A stretch of 64,000 bases of DNA from Nocardioides piscis (GTDB taxonomy: Bacteria > Actinomycetota > Actinomycetes > Propionibacteriales > Nocardioidaceae), in NCBI RefSeq assembly GCF_011300215.1, contig NZ_CP049866.1, positions 3,225,001-3,289,000 on the forward strand, read 5' to 3'. Positions within the stretch are counted from its first letter, which is position 1. Each line of letters starts with the position of its first letter. Position numbers and translations under genes: made by a program. The notes beneath the pieces are model-generated. The model saw nothing but the letters and a program-made list of their open reading frames with translations. It ran no database searches and was not told where the DNA came from. Of this stretch, positions 32,696 to 42,951 are shown piece after piece.

Positions 32696-34792
32696 CTAGC
32701 GGGGCAGCCCCAGGATGCGCTCGGCTGCGACGTTGCGCAGGATCTGGGTGGTCCCGCCCGCGATCGACAGGCAGCGGGTCAGCAGCATCTCGTGGACGGC
32801 GGCGCGCGCCCCGGCGTCGTCGAGCAGCACCCCGGCGCCCAGCAGGTCGACCAGCAGCTCTGAGGCGTCCTGCCGGTTGCGCACGCCCAGGATCTTGGCG
32901 ACGCTCGACTCCGCGCCCGGGCCCTGCCCTGCGAGCGCCTTGAGCGTGGAACGCGTCCCCAGCAGCGTGCAGACGGTGGCCAACGCGACCTGGCGCCCGA
33001 CCCGAGCACGGTCGAGGTCCCCGTCCCCGACGGCCGCGACGCAGGCCTCGGTGCTCACCCCCAACCGGTGACCGGCCATCGCGACCCGCTCGTTGGCGAG
33101 CGTGGTGCGGGTGAGCTTCCAGCCGTCCCCGGGGCTGCCCACGACGAGCTCGTCGGGCACGAAGACGTTGTCGAGGAAGACCTCGTTGAACAGCGCGTCG
33201 CCCGTCATCTCGCGCAGGGGACGGATGTCGATGCCTTCGCTGGCCATGTCGAGCATGAAGTAGGTGATCCCCTTGTGCTGGGGCACGTCCGCGTCGGTGC
33301 GGGCCAGGCAGATCGCCCACTCGGCCTCCCGGGCCAGCGAGGTCCAGACCTTCTGGCCCGTGAGCCGCCAGCCGTCCCCGTCCCGCACCGCACGCGTGCG
33401 CAGGGACGCCAGGTCCGAGCCCGCACCGGGCTCGGAGAAGAGCTGGCACCACGTGATGTCGCCCAGCAGCGAGGCCCGGACGAACCTCTCCCGCTGCGCG
33501 TCGGTGCCGTGCTCGAGGATCGTCGGCACCGCCCAGCCTGCGATCTTGAGGTCGGGACGAGAGATCCCGGCGGCGGCGAGCTCCTGGTCGACGACGAGCT
33601 GGGTGACCGCGTCCGCGCCGAGTCCGTATGGCGCTGGCCAGTGCGGCATCAACAGGCCGGTCTCCACCAGGCCCGGCCGGGGGTCGGCGGCGTCCACGGC
33701 GGCGACGAGCGACGTGATCCCGGGTCGGACGGCCTCGTCCCGGCCGCCGAGGTCGACGTCGACCCGCCGGCGCTCCCCCGCGACGGCGGCGGCGGCGAGA
33801 CGGGCCGCCGACGCGTCGGGCGATCCGGCCAGAGAGCCCACCAGGGTCCGCAGGGCGACGGCGCGTCGCAGATAGAGGTGGACGTCGTGCTCGAAGGTGA
33901 AGCCGATGCCGCCGAGCACCTGGATGCAGTCCTGCGCCACCTGGACGGCTCCGTCGAAGGCGACAGTGGCAGCGACGTCGACGGCGAAAGCCCACTGGCC
34001 GTGGTCCTGGGCATGGTCCTGGGCATGGTCCTGGGCCCGGGGTGAGGGCGAGGCGACCGAGGCCGCGTCCCAGGCGACCGCCTCGATCGCCTGCGTGGTC
34101 TCCAGCATCTGCGCGCAGAGGTGCTTGATGGCCTGGAAGGAGCCGATCTTGGCCCCGAACTGCTCGCGCACCCCTGCGTAGGCGACGGCCGTGTCGAGGC
34201 ACCAGCGAGCGACGCCCGCCGCCTCTGCCGCTGCCAGGGTGACGGTGATGCGCGCGAGCGCGGCGCGGTCGACACCCTCGACGGCCCTGCCGCCGATGGT
34301 CGTCGCCCGACCGAACCGGCGGGTCAGGTCGAGGACGGGAGCCCCGGTCGTGACCGAGACCTCGTCACGACCCGCGACCATGACGGAGCCGTCAGCAGGC
34401 AGCAGGAAGAGATCCGCGGCGGTGGCGTCGAGCACCACGTCACCGATCGCGACGCCGACCCGGGTCCCCGCGCCGAGGGCTCCTGCGAGCTCCGACTCCC
34501 CGAGCAGGGTCGCGGCGATCGCCGTACCAAGCAGGCTGCCGGGGACCAGCGCGTAGGCGCAGGCCTCCAGCGCCACCGCGAGGTCGAGCACCGTCCCGCC
34601 CCCACCCCCGGCCGCCTCGGGCAGCGCGATCGTCGGCACGGACATCTCGCACACCGCCGACCAGACCTCCGCGAAGTCGGCCGAGGCGTCGTCCTCGGCG
34701 GCACGCACCGCGTCCAGGGGGTCGAGCGACAACGCCCACGACTGGATGCTGGCGCCGAGCTCGACGTGGTCCGTTGAGATGCCGAGCGACAT
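32696..34792 (-). CDS. fadE34: Acyl-CoA dehydrogenase FadE34 (ChsE3), natural double-domain enzyme
   Basis: A 698-residue protein with two acyl-CoA dehydrogenase-like halves, as in mycobacterial FadE34 (711 residues). FadE34 dehydrogenates the 5-carbon side-chain CoA ester. The first half holds VREQFGAKIGSFQAIKHL and QVLGGIGFTFEHDVHLYLR. The second holds QLFSEPGAGSDLASL, LTGQKVWTSLA and the C-terminal IAGGTTQILRNVAAERILGLP. Three AQDH repeats lie near residue 255 in the first half. ATG 34792 has a GAGGAG ribosome binding site and lies behind the KstR box at 34823-34836. Its 3' end is 1 nt from the esterase stop. Confidence 0.92.
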   Translation of the reverse strand: MSLGISTDHVELGASIQSWALSLDPLDAVRAAEDDASADFAEVWSAVCEMSVPTIALPEAAGGGGGTVLDLAVALEACAYALVPGSLLGTAIAATLLGESELAGALGAGTRVGVAIGDVVLDATAADLFLLPADGSVMVAGRDEVSVTTGAPVLDLTRRFGRATTIGGRAVEGVDRAALARITVTLAAAEAAGVARWCLDTAVAYAGVREQFGAKIGSFQAIKHLCAQMLETTQAIEAVAWDAASVASPSPRAQDHAQDHAQDHGQWAFAVDVAATVAFDGAVQVAQDCIQVLGGIGFTFEHDVHLYLRRAVALRTLVGSLAGSPDASAARLAAAAVAGERRRVDVDLGGRDEAVRPGITSLVAAVDAADPRPGLVETGLLMPHWPAPYGLGADAVTQLVVDQELAAAGISRPDLKIAGWAVPTILEHGTDAQRERFVRASLLGDITWCQLFSEPGAGSDLASLRTRAVRDGDGWRLTGQKVWTSLAREAEWAICLARTDADVPQHKGITYFMLDMASEGIDIRPLREMTGDALFNEVFLDNVFVPDELVVGSPGDGWKLTRTTLANERVAMAGHRLGVSTEACVAAVGDGDLDRARVGRQVALATVCTLLGTRSTLKALAGQGPGAESSVAKILGVRNRQDASELLVDLLGAGVLLDDAGARAAVHEMLLTRCLSIAGGTTQILRNVAAERILGLPR
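34002..34037. repeat. Three 12-bp tandem repeats inside fadE34
   Basis: TGGTCCTGGGCA at 34002 and 34014, and TGGTCCTGGGCC at 34026. The unit is a multiple of three, so it adds AQDH in frame three times to a surface-type stretch of the protein. Confidence 0.88.
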
Positions 34793-34822
34793 GCGGACTC
34801 CTCACAGGGGCTGTCACGAAAC

Positions 34823-36575
<1,753 letters not shown>

Positions 36576-36579
<4 letters not shown>

Positions 36580-37304
36580 GACGCCGGGGCCGAATCGGGC
36601 TTGCGGAAGTAGAGCACCATGCTCTTGCCGATCATCGGGTCGAGCACCTTGCCCGCGAGCTGCAGGGCCTTGGGGTTCTTCATGATCTCCCAGACCAGGA
36701 GCTTGTGATAGGCCTTGGCGAGCGGGTGGTCGTCGTTGGTCACACCGACGGCGCACTTGATCCACCAGTACGGCGCGTGCAACCCGTGCGCGTAGTCCTT
36801 GCCCGTGAACTCCACTCCGGCCTTGCTGACCTTGTCGATCAGCTCCTTGTCGGTGTAGATCCGGATGTGCCCGCCCTCGACGTTGTGGTAGTCGTCGGAG
36901 AGCTTCCAGTTGATGACCTCGGGCAGCCAGCGCGGGACGCTCACGGCGAGCGTGCCGCCGGGCCGCAGCACCCGAACCAGCTCGTGGATGGCAGCGATGT
37001 CGGCCGGGATGTGCTCGAGGACCTCGGCGGCCACGATGCGGTCGAACTCGTCGTCGGCGAACGGCAGGGCGAGCGCGTCGCCCTCCTTCACGTCGGCCTC
37101 GGCGCCGTCCGGCACCTCGCCGGCGTCCTTCATCGCGCCGAACCACTCGCGGACCACGGCCAGCTCGTCGGCGTCCTGGTCGAAGGCGATGACGTCCGCC
37201 CCGCGCTTGTACATCTCGAAGGCGTGGCGGCCCGCCCCACAGCCCATGTCGAGCACCCGGTCACCCGGGCGCAGGCCGAGGCGGTCGAAATCAACGGTCA
37301 GCAC
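36576..37304 (-). CDS. Class I SAM-dependent methyltransferase (UbiE/COQ5-like)
   Basis: A 242-residue methyltransferase. Motif I is VLDMGCGAGRHAFEM, followed by the acidic strand VIAFDQDADEL. FDRIVAAEVLEHI and VRVLRPGGTLAVSVP are the later motifs. The C terminus (HGLHAPYWWIKCAVG, KSMVLYFRKP) resembles lipid- or polyketide-modifying members. It overlaps the glycosyltransferase gene by 14 nt and the QW-repeat gene by 4 nt, so the three form one operon. The methyl acceptor is unknown. Confidence 0.82.
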
Positions 37305-38562
37305 TGGTGTTCTCCTTCAACTCGCGCCGCTCGGCGCGATAGCTGTCGATCGTTCGCTGGTATGCCGATGCGGTGGCAGCGGCCACGGCCCGCCAGCTGA
37401 ACAGGCGTTGGACGCGTTGCCGGCCGGCCCGGCCCATGCGCTCACGGCGCTCGGGGTCGTCGAGCAGCTCCTCGAGCGCTCGGGTCAGCTCGCCGACGTC
37501 GCCGGGTGTGACCAGGAGGGCGCACTCACCGTCGGGACCGACGACCTCGGGGATGGCGCCTGCGCGGGACACCACGAGCGGGGTCTCGCACGCCATCAGC
37601 TCTGCTGTCGGCAGCGAGAAGCCCTCATAGAGCGACGGGACGCAGGCCAGCTCGGCCGAGCCCATGATGTCGATGAGCTCGGCCTGCGAGACCCCGCTGA
37701 CGAAGGTGACGTGCTCGGCGATGCCGAGGTCGTCGATCAGCCGCTCGGTGCGGCCGCCGGCCTCCGGCTTGGTCACCAGCAGCAGCTCGACCTCCCGCTC
37801 GGTGCGCAGCTTGGCGAAGGCCTCGAGCAGGGTGGCGATGCCCTTCATCGGCGCGTCGGCGCTGGCCATGGCCAGGATGCGGCCGGGCACCCGCGGGACG
37901 GTCGGCGGCACGAACGTGTCCTCCACACCGAGCAGGACCGTCTCCATGCGGCCGGGGTCGACGCCGAAGTCGAGGGCGATGTCGCGCGCCGAGGTGTCCG
38001 AGGGGGTCAGGATGGTGCGCGCCTGGCGGGCGACCTTGGCCTGCATGCCCACGAAGCCGTACCAGCGGCGCAACGAGAGCTTCTTGCGCAGCGTGGGCGC
38101 AGCCTCGATGTCGATGCGTCGGTCGAAGGTGATCGGGTGGTGGATGGTGGTCAGCAGCGGCAGGCCCATCTTCTCGATCTCGAGCATGCCGTAGCCGAGG
38201 ACCTGGTTGTCGTGCACCACGTCGAAGTCACCCGAGCGCTGCCGGAGCAGGCGCGCGACCCGGCGACTGAAGGTCTTGGGCTCGGGGAAGCCCGCCGTGC
38301 ACATCGTGAGGAACTCCTCGACGTCGATCAGGTCGCGGAACTCACGCAGCCTGGGGACGCGGAACGGGTCGGGCTCGCGGTAGAGGTCGAGACTGGGGAC
38401 CTTGGTGAGGCGAACACCCTCGTCGAGCTCGGGGTAGGGCTGACCGGAGAACACCTCCACGTCGTGCCCGAGGTTGACCAGCTCCCGGCTCAGGTGCCGG
38501 ATGTAGATCCCTTGGCCGCCGCAATGTGGCTTGCTCCGGTAGGACAGCAATGCAATACGCAC
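37291..38562 (-). CDS. GT4-family glycosyltransferase
   Basis: A 423-residue retaining glycosyltransferase with the GT-B fold. The N terminus KPHCGGQGIYIRHLSREL is the acceptor-side loop. LEAFAKLRTEREVELLLV and the nucleotide-sugar motif PSLYEGFSLPTAELMACETPLV with its E-x7-E pair are in the C-terminal half. GTG 38562 is preceded by GAAAGG. It is first in an operon with a methyltransferase and the QW-repeat protein, behind the KstR-like box 38588-38601, and divergent from kstR. Sugar donor and acceptor are unknown. Confidence 0.85.
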   Translation of the reverse strand: MRIALLSYRSKPHCGGQGIYIRHLSRELVNLGHDVEVFSGQPYPELDEGVRLTKVPSLDLYREPDPFRVPRLREFRDLIDVEEFLTMCTAGFPEPKTFSRRVARLLRQRSGDFDVVHDNQVLGYGMLEIEKMGLPLLTTIHHPITFDRRIDIEAAPTLRKKLSLRRWYGFVGMQAKVARQARTILTPSDTSARDIALDFGVDPGRMETVLLGVEDTFVPPTVPRVPGRILAMASADAPMKGIATLLEAFAKLRTEREVELLLVTKPEAGGRTERLIDDLGIAEHVTFVSGVSQAELIDIMGSAELACVPSLYEGFSLPTAELMACETPLVVSRAGAIPEVVGPDGECALLVTPGDVGELTRALEELLDDPERRERMGRAGRQRVQRLFSWRAVAAATASAYQRTIDSYRAERRELKENTSADR

Positions 38563-38587
38563 GCGCCGCGACCTTTCTCAAATGAAG

Positions 38588-38601
38588 TGGAACGTGTTCC
38601 T
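38588..38601. promoter_or_regulatory. KstR-like box between the glycosyltransferase operon and kstR
   Basis: TGGAACGTGTTCCT has the AACnnGTT core and near-perfect symmetry; only the last base departs from TnnAACnnGTTnnA. A TATTAT -10 for the rightward (kstR) direction overlaps it at 38601-38606. This predicts autoregulation of kstR and KstR control of the glycosyltransferase operon. Confidence 0.75.
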
Positions 38602-38716
38602 ATTATGTCCCACCCGTTGGTAGCGTTCTTCGCGGTGTTCAACGGGACCGCCCTGGGGACTGTTCCGTCGTCGAACTGTGCTCCCCGTCACACGACGCAC
38701 GACTCTGGAGAAATAC

Positions 38717-39316
38717 GTGAGCGACACCCCCGCCCTGACCGCCGACGACCTGGGCTCGAGCGCCCAGCGCGAACGGCGCGAGCGCATCCTCGACGCGACG
38801 ATCGAGCTCGCCTCCCAAGGCGGCTTCGACGCGGTCCAGATGCGTGCGGTGGCCGAGCGGGGCGACGTGGCCCTCGGCACCTTGTACCGATACTTCCCGT
38901 CCAAGATCCACCTCCTCGTCACCGCGCTCGCCCGACAGTTCGAGCGCACCGAGAGCGTCCTCAGCAGCAAGCCGATCCCCGGCGACACCCAGGCCGACCG
39001 GGTGATCGCGGTGCTGCGACTGGCCACCCGGGGCCTCCAGGGCGACCCACACCTCACGGAGGCGCTGACCCGGGCCTTCATGTTCGCCGACAGCTCGGCG
39101 TCCCAGGAGATCCACGCTGTGGGGATGCTGCTGACCCGGATGCTGACGCGCGCGATGCACCCCGGCATCGACGAGGTCAGCGATGACGACATCGCCATCG
39201 CCCGCGTCGTCGGCGACGTGTGGCTCTCGGCCCTGGTCGCCTGGGTGACCGGGCGCAGCACCGCGGAGGAGACGGCCGCGCACATGGAGTACGCGGTCCG
39301 CCTGATCTTCCGCTGA
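38717..39316 (+). CDS. kstR: TetR-family repressor KstR
   Basis: A 199-residue TetR regulator. QRERRERILDAT, GFDAVQMRAVAERGDVALG and TLYRYFPSKIHLLVTAL (residues about 50-66) form the helix-turn-helix and match mycobacterial KstR almost throughout. TEALTRAFMFAD and VGDVWLSALVAWVTGR are further matches in the ligand domain. KstR represses cholesterol uptake and side-chain/ring A-B genes until a steroid-CoA intermediate binds. GTG 38717 has GGAG about 8 nt upstream. The leader from the TATTAT promoter is about 100 nt, longer than most here. The gene is near fadE34, as in Rv3573c-Rv3574. Confidence 0.94.
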   Translation: MSDTPALTADDLGSSAQRERRERILDATIELASQGGFDAVQMRAVAERGDVALGTLYRYFPSKIHLLVTALARQFERTESVLSSKPIPGDTQADRVIAVLRLATRGLQGDPHLTEALTRAFMFADSSASQEIHAVGMLLTRMLTRAMHPGIDEVSDDDIAIARVVGDVWLSALVAWVTGRSTAEETAAHMEYAVRLIFR

Positions 39317-39345
39317 GCCGCCGCTGAGCCGCCGTCGGGGCTTGC

Positions 39346-40101
39346 TCAGCCGCCGAAGGCGTGGGTGGCGGTGGCGCCGCCGTCGACGGCGATCTCCGCA
39401 CCAGTGATGTAGGCGCTCTCGTCGCTGGCGAGGAAGACGTACGTCGGCGCGATGTCGCTCGGCGTCCCGACCCGGCGCAACGGAACCTTGCTGGCGCCGA
39501 ACTCCATCGCGACGTCGCCGCCGTGGACACGTGTCATCGGGGTGTCGATCATGCCGGGGTGGACCGAGTTGACCCGGATCTTTCGTCGACCCAGCTCGTG
39601 GGCAGCAGCCTTGGTCATCCCCCGGATGGCCCACTTGCTCCCGCAGTAGGCGATCACCGAGCCCATGCCGCCGAGTCCCTCGATCGAGGACGCGTTGACG
39701 ATCGAGCCGCCGCCGTTGCGCTTCATCGTCGGCACGACTGCCTGCATGCCGAGGTAGCAGCCCTGCAGGTTGACGTTCCAGATCAGCTGCGCCTCCTCCA
39801 GCGGCATCTTGTCGATGTCGCCGAAGCGGAGGATGCCGGCGTTGTTGACCAGCACGTTGACGGGGCCGAAGCGGTCGTTGGTGTCGGCGACCAGCTCCTG
39901 CCAGGACGCGGCGTCCGAAACGTCGTGCCGGGTGAAGTGGGCCGAGTCCCCCAGCTCGTCCGCGAGCGCCTGCCCGTCGGCCTCGTTGATGTCGGCGAGC
40001 GCGACCTTCGCGCCCTCGGCGACGAAGGAGCGCGCGATCTCCGCCCCCTGTCCTTGTGCGGCACCGGTGACGATGGCGATCTTGCCGGCCAGACGACCCA
40101 T
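39346..40101 (-). CDS. Short-chain dehydrogenase, 3-alpha/20-beta-hydroxysteroid dehydrogenase type
   Basis: A 251-residue classical SDR. It has the TGAAQGQGAEIAR cofactor loop, NNAGILRFGDI, the active-site serine in NASSIEGLGG and YCGSK. The overall sequence resembles Rv2002/FabG3, which reduces 20-keto steroids, so a hydroxysteroid substrate is plausible. ATG 40101 is 11 nt after the stop of the next SDR, so it is probably the last gene of the ferredoxin reductase-ferredoxin-Hsd4A operon. The final residues HAFGG follow the usual AVDGGATA. Confidence 0.82.
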   Translation of the reverse strand: MGRLAGKIAIVTGAAQGQGAEIARSFVAEGAKVALADINEADGQALADELGDSAHFTRHDVSDAASWQELVADTNDRFGPVNVLVNNAGILRFGDIDKMPLEEAQLIWNVNLQGCYLGMQAVVPTMKRNGGGSIVNASSIEGLGGMGSVIAYCGSKWAIRGMTKAAAHELGRRKIRVNSVHPGMIDTPMTRVHGGDVAMEFGASKVPLRRVGTPSDIAPTYVFLASDESAYITGAEIAVDGGATATHAFGG

Positions 40102-40112
40102 GATCGTTCCTC

Positions 40113-41003
40113 TCAGATCTTCAGTTTCATGACCGAGTCCGCGGCAAAGCCGACGGACGGGTCGCGGTCGGCGAAGAAGGCGCCGATCTGCTTGTCCAGG
40201 TCGTCGTGCGTCCACGCGGTGTCGGTGGCGTCGAAACGCTGCTCGACCACCGGCGCCGCGAGGAGTGCCACCATCCCGCCGTACACCACGAAGACCTGGC
40301 CCGCGACGCGCTGGGCGGCGGGCGACGCGAGGTAGGCGACGAACGGGGCGACGTGGTCCGGCGAGTAGGGGTCCATCTCGGCCCCGGAGGTGTCCTCGCC
40401 GAAGACCGCCTCGGTCATGGCGGTCCGGGCGCGCGGGCAGATGGCGTTGGCGCTCACGCCCATGCGGCCCAGGCCGCGGGCGGCCGAGAGCGTCAGGGCG
40501 GCGATGCCCGCCTTGGCGGCGGCATAGTTGGCCTGACCGGGCGATCCGCCCAGGAAGGCCTCGGACGCGGTGTTGATGATCCGGCCGAAGACCTGCTCGC
40601 CGGTCTCCTTGTGCTGCGCACGCCAGTGAGCGGCCGCGTTGCGGGTCAGCAGGAAGTGTCCGCGCAGGTGGACCCGGATGACGTCGTCCCAGTCCTCGTC
40701 GGAGAGGTTGAAGAGCATCTTGTCGCGCGTCATGCCGGCGTTGTTGACCACGATGTCCAGCGAACCCAGGGCCAACGCAGCGGCGACCATGGCATCGGCC
40801 GTGCTCCGCTCCCCCACGTCACCGGCGACCGCGCTCGCTTCGACACCGAGCTGCACGATCTCCTCGACCGCCTCCTTGGCTGCGGACTCGTCGAAGTCGT
40901 TGACCACGACGCGCGCGCCCTGGCGGGCCAGGGCGAGCGCCTCGGCGCGCCCGAGGCCGGCGCCGGCGCCGGTGACGACGGCGACCTTGCCCTCGAGCGT
41001 CAT
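40113..41003 (-). CDS. hsd4A: Short-chain dehydrogenase Hsd4A-like (Rv3502c type)
   Basis: A 296-residue SDR with TGAGAGLGRAEALALA, NNAGMTRDKMLFNLSDEDW, the catalytic serine in NTASEAF, and YAAAK. The MLFNLSDEDWDDVI segment and the ICPRARTAMT segment match the mycobacterial Rv3502c group, annotated as 17-beta/4A hydroxysteroid or 3-hydroxyacyl-CoA dehydrogenases of sterol use. ATG 41003 overlaps the ferredoxin stop by 1 nt (TGATG). About 40 residues follow the SDR fold (QRFDATDTAWTHDDLDKQIG). In M. tuberculosis it is also next to a ferredoxin and the mce4 operon. Confidence 0.82.
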   Translation of the reverse strand: MTLEGKVAVVTGAGAGLGRAEALALARQGARVVVNDFDESAAKEAVEEIVQLGVEASAVAGDVGERSTADAMVAAALALGSLDIVVNNAGMTRDKMLFNLSDEDWDDVIRVHLRGHFLLTRNAAAHWRAQHKETGEQVFGRIINTASEAFLGGSPGQANYAAAKAGIAALTLSAARGLGRMGVSANAICPRARTAMTEAVFGEDTSGAEMDPYSPDHVAPFVAYLASPAAQRVAGQVFVVYGGMVALLAAPVVEQRFDATDTAWTHDDLDKQIGAFFADRDPSVGFAADSVMKLKI

Positions 41004-41206
41004 CAGCTCTCTGGTCCGTCGACGAGCGAGATGGCGGCGCGCGGGCAGGAGGCCACCGCCCGGCGTACGGCCTCGAGGTCGGCCTCGCCCACCTCCTCCT
41101 TCTTGACGACCAGGAAGTCGTCGTCGTCGAGCTCGAAGACCTCGGGGGCCAGGGCCTCGCACATGGCATTCGACTCGCACAGGTCGAAGTCGACCTTGAC
41201 CTTCAT
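41003..41206 (-). CDS. fdxD: Single-cluster ferredoxin (FdxD-like)
   Basis: A 67-residue small ferredoxin. The cluster ligands are in CESNAMCEALAP and CPRAAI, the three-cysteine pattern of [3Fe-4S] ferredoxins that serve cytochromes P450. The central segment VFELDDDDFLVV matches mycobacterial FdxD (Rv3503c). ATG 41206 gives the family N terminus MKVKVDFDLC. It lies 10 nt after the stop of a ferredoxin reductase gene and overlaps hsd4A by 1 nt. Together they could feed electrons to a sterol P450 such as Cyp125, not present in the window. Confidence 0.85.
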   Translation of the reverse strand: MKVKVDFDLCESNAMCEALAPEVFELDDDDFLVVKKEEVGEADLEAVRRAVASCPRAAISLVDGPES

Positions 41207-41216
41207 GATGCGCTCC

Positions 41217-42182
41217 TCATCCTTCGCTTGAGTGACCGGGGAAGACGTGGGCACTGGGATCGATCGCGACGGCAGCGTTGTTGACGGCCGTGGCCGCCTC
41301 GCCGAAGCCGACGGCGATCAACCGCACCTTGCCGGGATATTCGGTGATGTCGCCAGCGGCGAAGACGCGCTCGAGGTTGGTCCGCATGGAGGTGTCGACG
41401 CAGACGTGACGCTTGTCGGTGTCGATGCCCCAGGTCTGCAGGGCACCGAGGTCGGCGATGAAGCCGAGCGCGGCGACCACCGCCTGGGCGGGGCGCGTGT
41501 GCGGCTCCTGGCCGTCGACGGTGATCTCCACCTCCTGCAGCGTGTCCTCACCCCGCAGCGCCGTGACCTGGGCCTTGGTGATGATCTCGACCGACGAGTC
41601 GCGGACTGTCGCGACGGTGCGCTGGTGGGCCCGGAAGGCGTCGCGCCGGTGCACCAGCGTGACCGAGGCTGCGATCGGCTCGAGGTGCTGGGCCCAGTCG
41701 AAGGCGCTGTCGCCACCGCCGACGATCACCACGTCCTTGCCCTGGTAGGGCTCGAAGCTGGGCACGAAGAACTCAAGACCGCGGCCGAGCCATCCCTCCG
41801 CGGCGGGGAGAGCCCGAGGGCTGAACTTGCCGATGCCGGCGGTGATCAGCACCGCACCGGCCTCGATCCGGGTGCCGTCGTCCAGGCCGACCACGACTCG
41901 GTCGCCCTCGTGGACGAGCGTCTCCGCCGTCCGGTCGAGGTGGAGGGCGGGGTCGGCGGTCATGGCCTGGGTGACGAGCCCTGAGACGAGGTCGCGCCCC
42001 TTCACACTGGGGAACCCGGCGACGTCCAGGATCGCCTTCTCCGGATACATCGCCGTGATCTGGCCGCCCAGCTCGGGCAGCGAGTCGACCAGGGCGACGC
42101 GGAGGCCGCGGAAGCCTGCGTAGTAGGTGGCGAACAGGCCCGTGGGTCCTGCGCCGATGACGACCAGATCTGCCGTGGACAC
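41217..42182 (-). CDS. Ferredoxin-NADP reductase of the thioredoxin-reductase-like type
   Basis: A 321-residue FAD/NAD(P) reductase. The FAD loop VVIGAGPTGLFATYYAGF is at residues 7-24. The NADPH loop VVIVGGGDSAFDWA is near residue 150. The C-terminal FAD contact VFAAGDITEYPGKVRLIAVGFGEAA is typical. The CxxC of thioredoxin reductases is absent, which marks the ferredoxin reductase branch. GTG 42182 has GAGGAGG upstream and is the first gene of the operon behind the KstR box at 42214-42227. It most likely reduces the adjacent ferredoxin. Confidence 0.88.
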   Translation of the reverse strand: MSTADLVVIGAGPTGLFATYYAGFRGLRVALVDSLPELGGQITAMYPEKAILDVAGFPSVKGRDLVSGLVTQAMTADPALHLDRTAETLVHEGDRVVVGLDDGTRIEAGAVLITAGIGKFSPRALPAAEGWLGRGLEFFVPSFEPYQGKDVVIVGGGDSAFDWAQHLEPIAASVTLVHRRDAFRAHQRTVATVRDSSVEIITKAQVTALRGEDTLQEVEITVDGQEPHTRPAQAVVAALGFIADLGALQTWGIDTDKRHVCVDTSMRTNLERVFAAGDITEYPGKVRLIAVGFGEAATAVNNAAVAIDPSAHVFPGHSSEG

Positions 42183-42213
42183 GCCTCAGACACCTCCTCG
42201 CACACCGGAACAC

Positions 42214-42227
42214 TAGAACACGTTCTA
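42214..42227. promoter_or_regulatory. KstR box in front of the ferredoxin reductase-ferredoxin-hsd4A operon
   Basis: TAGAACACGTTCTA, identical to the hsaA box. The minus-strand -10 TAGTGT (42210-42215) overlaps its edge. The other side is the 3' end of the mce operon, so only the leftward genes can be controlled. Confidence 0.87.
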
Positions 42228-42240
42228 TCAAGGCCAGACA

Positions 42241-42951
42241 CTAGCCGAGTGCGTTGACTCCCGCTATGGCCCAGTCGCCATCGACACGTTCGAGGTCGAT
42301 CACCAGGCGGTTGCGCACGAGCTGGTTGGCCTGGGTGCGTGCCGACGACGTCTCCTGGTTGACGAAGACCAGGACCTTCGCCTTCTCCCCCGTCGAGGAG
42401 ATGATGGACGAGGCGACTGCTGTCGCCTCCTGGCTGATCTTGTTGCGATCGGTGTTGGCACGGACCGCGTCCATCGCGGAGTCGTACTCCTCGCGGAACT
42501 CCGGCGTCATCCGGGCCGTGGCGACCTCGATGTCCTGGTCGAAGGTGTCGTGGTGATAGCTCAGCACCCGTTGGCTCAGGTCGGAAGCGGCCACGAGCAG
42601 CGCCGTGCGGGAGTCCTCGTCGGTGACCTGCCCGGTGTCGGCGGCCACTCCCTGCGGCGGGTCGAGCGCGTCCTGGACCTGGAAGCCGGTGAAGACGGCC
42701 AGGCCGACGACCAGGGCCGTCAGCACCGCGGCCAGCGCAGGGCTTGCGAGCAGCCCGCCGCGGCGTTCGCCGTCGGTGACCACCGGCGTCGTGGACGTCT
42801 CGTCCTGCGCGGGGGTCGTCGCGACGGACTCGACCCCGACCGGGGGCACCTCGGACTGACAGAAGCGGCACTTGACCGCGGCCGTCTTGATGGTCTCGGC
42901 ACAGAACGGACAGGGACGCTCGTCGCTCTTCAGCTTGGCCATCGCGATCAC
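42241..42951 (-). CDS. Mce-associated membrane protein with N-terminal zinc ribbon (Mas4B)
   Basis: A 236-residue protein of the Mas family that accompanies mce operons. The unusual N terminus is a double CxxC zinc ribbon (CPFC, then CRFC). A proline/threonine-rich stretch is followed by one membrane segment (ALAAVLTALVVGLAVFTGF, about residues 72-90), and then a periplasmic NTF2-like domain. GTG 42951 overlaps the upstream mas stop by 4 nt; ATG 42942 is an alternative. It is the last gene of the mce4 operon and would stabilise the transporter. Confidence 0.8.
   Translation of the reverse strand: MIAMAKLKSDERPCPFCAETIKTAAVKCRFCQSEVPPVGVESVATTPAQDETSTTPVVTDGERRGGLLASPALAAVLTALVVGLAVFTGFQVQDALDPPQGVAADTGQVTDEDSRTALLVAASDLSQRVLSYHHDTFDQDIEVATARMTPEFREEYDSAMDAVRANTDRNKISQEATAVASSIISSTGEKAKVLVFVNQETSSARTQANQLVRNRLVIDLERVDGDWAIAGVNALG

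Noticed and set aside
32574..34202. A 542-codon frame overlapping fadE34
   Set aside because: It lies in a different minus-strand frame and is all Arg/Pro/Gly; fadE34 has the dehydrogenase motifs.
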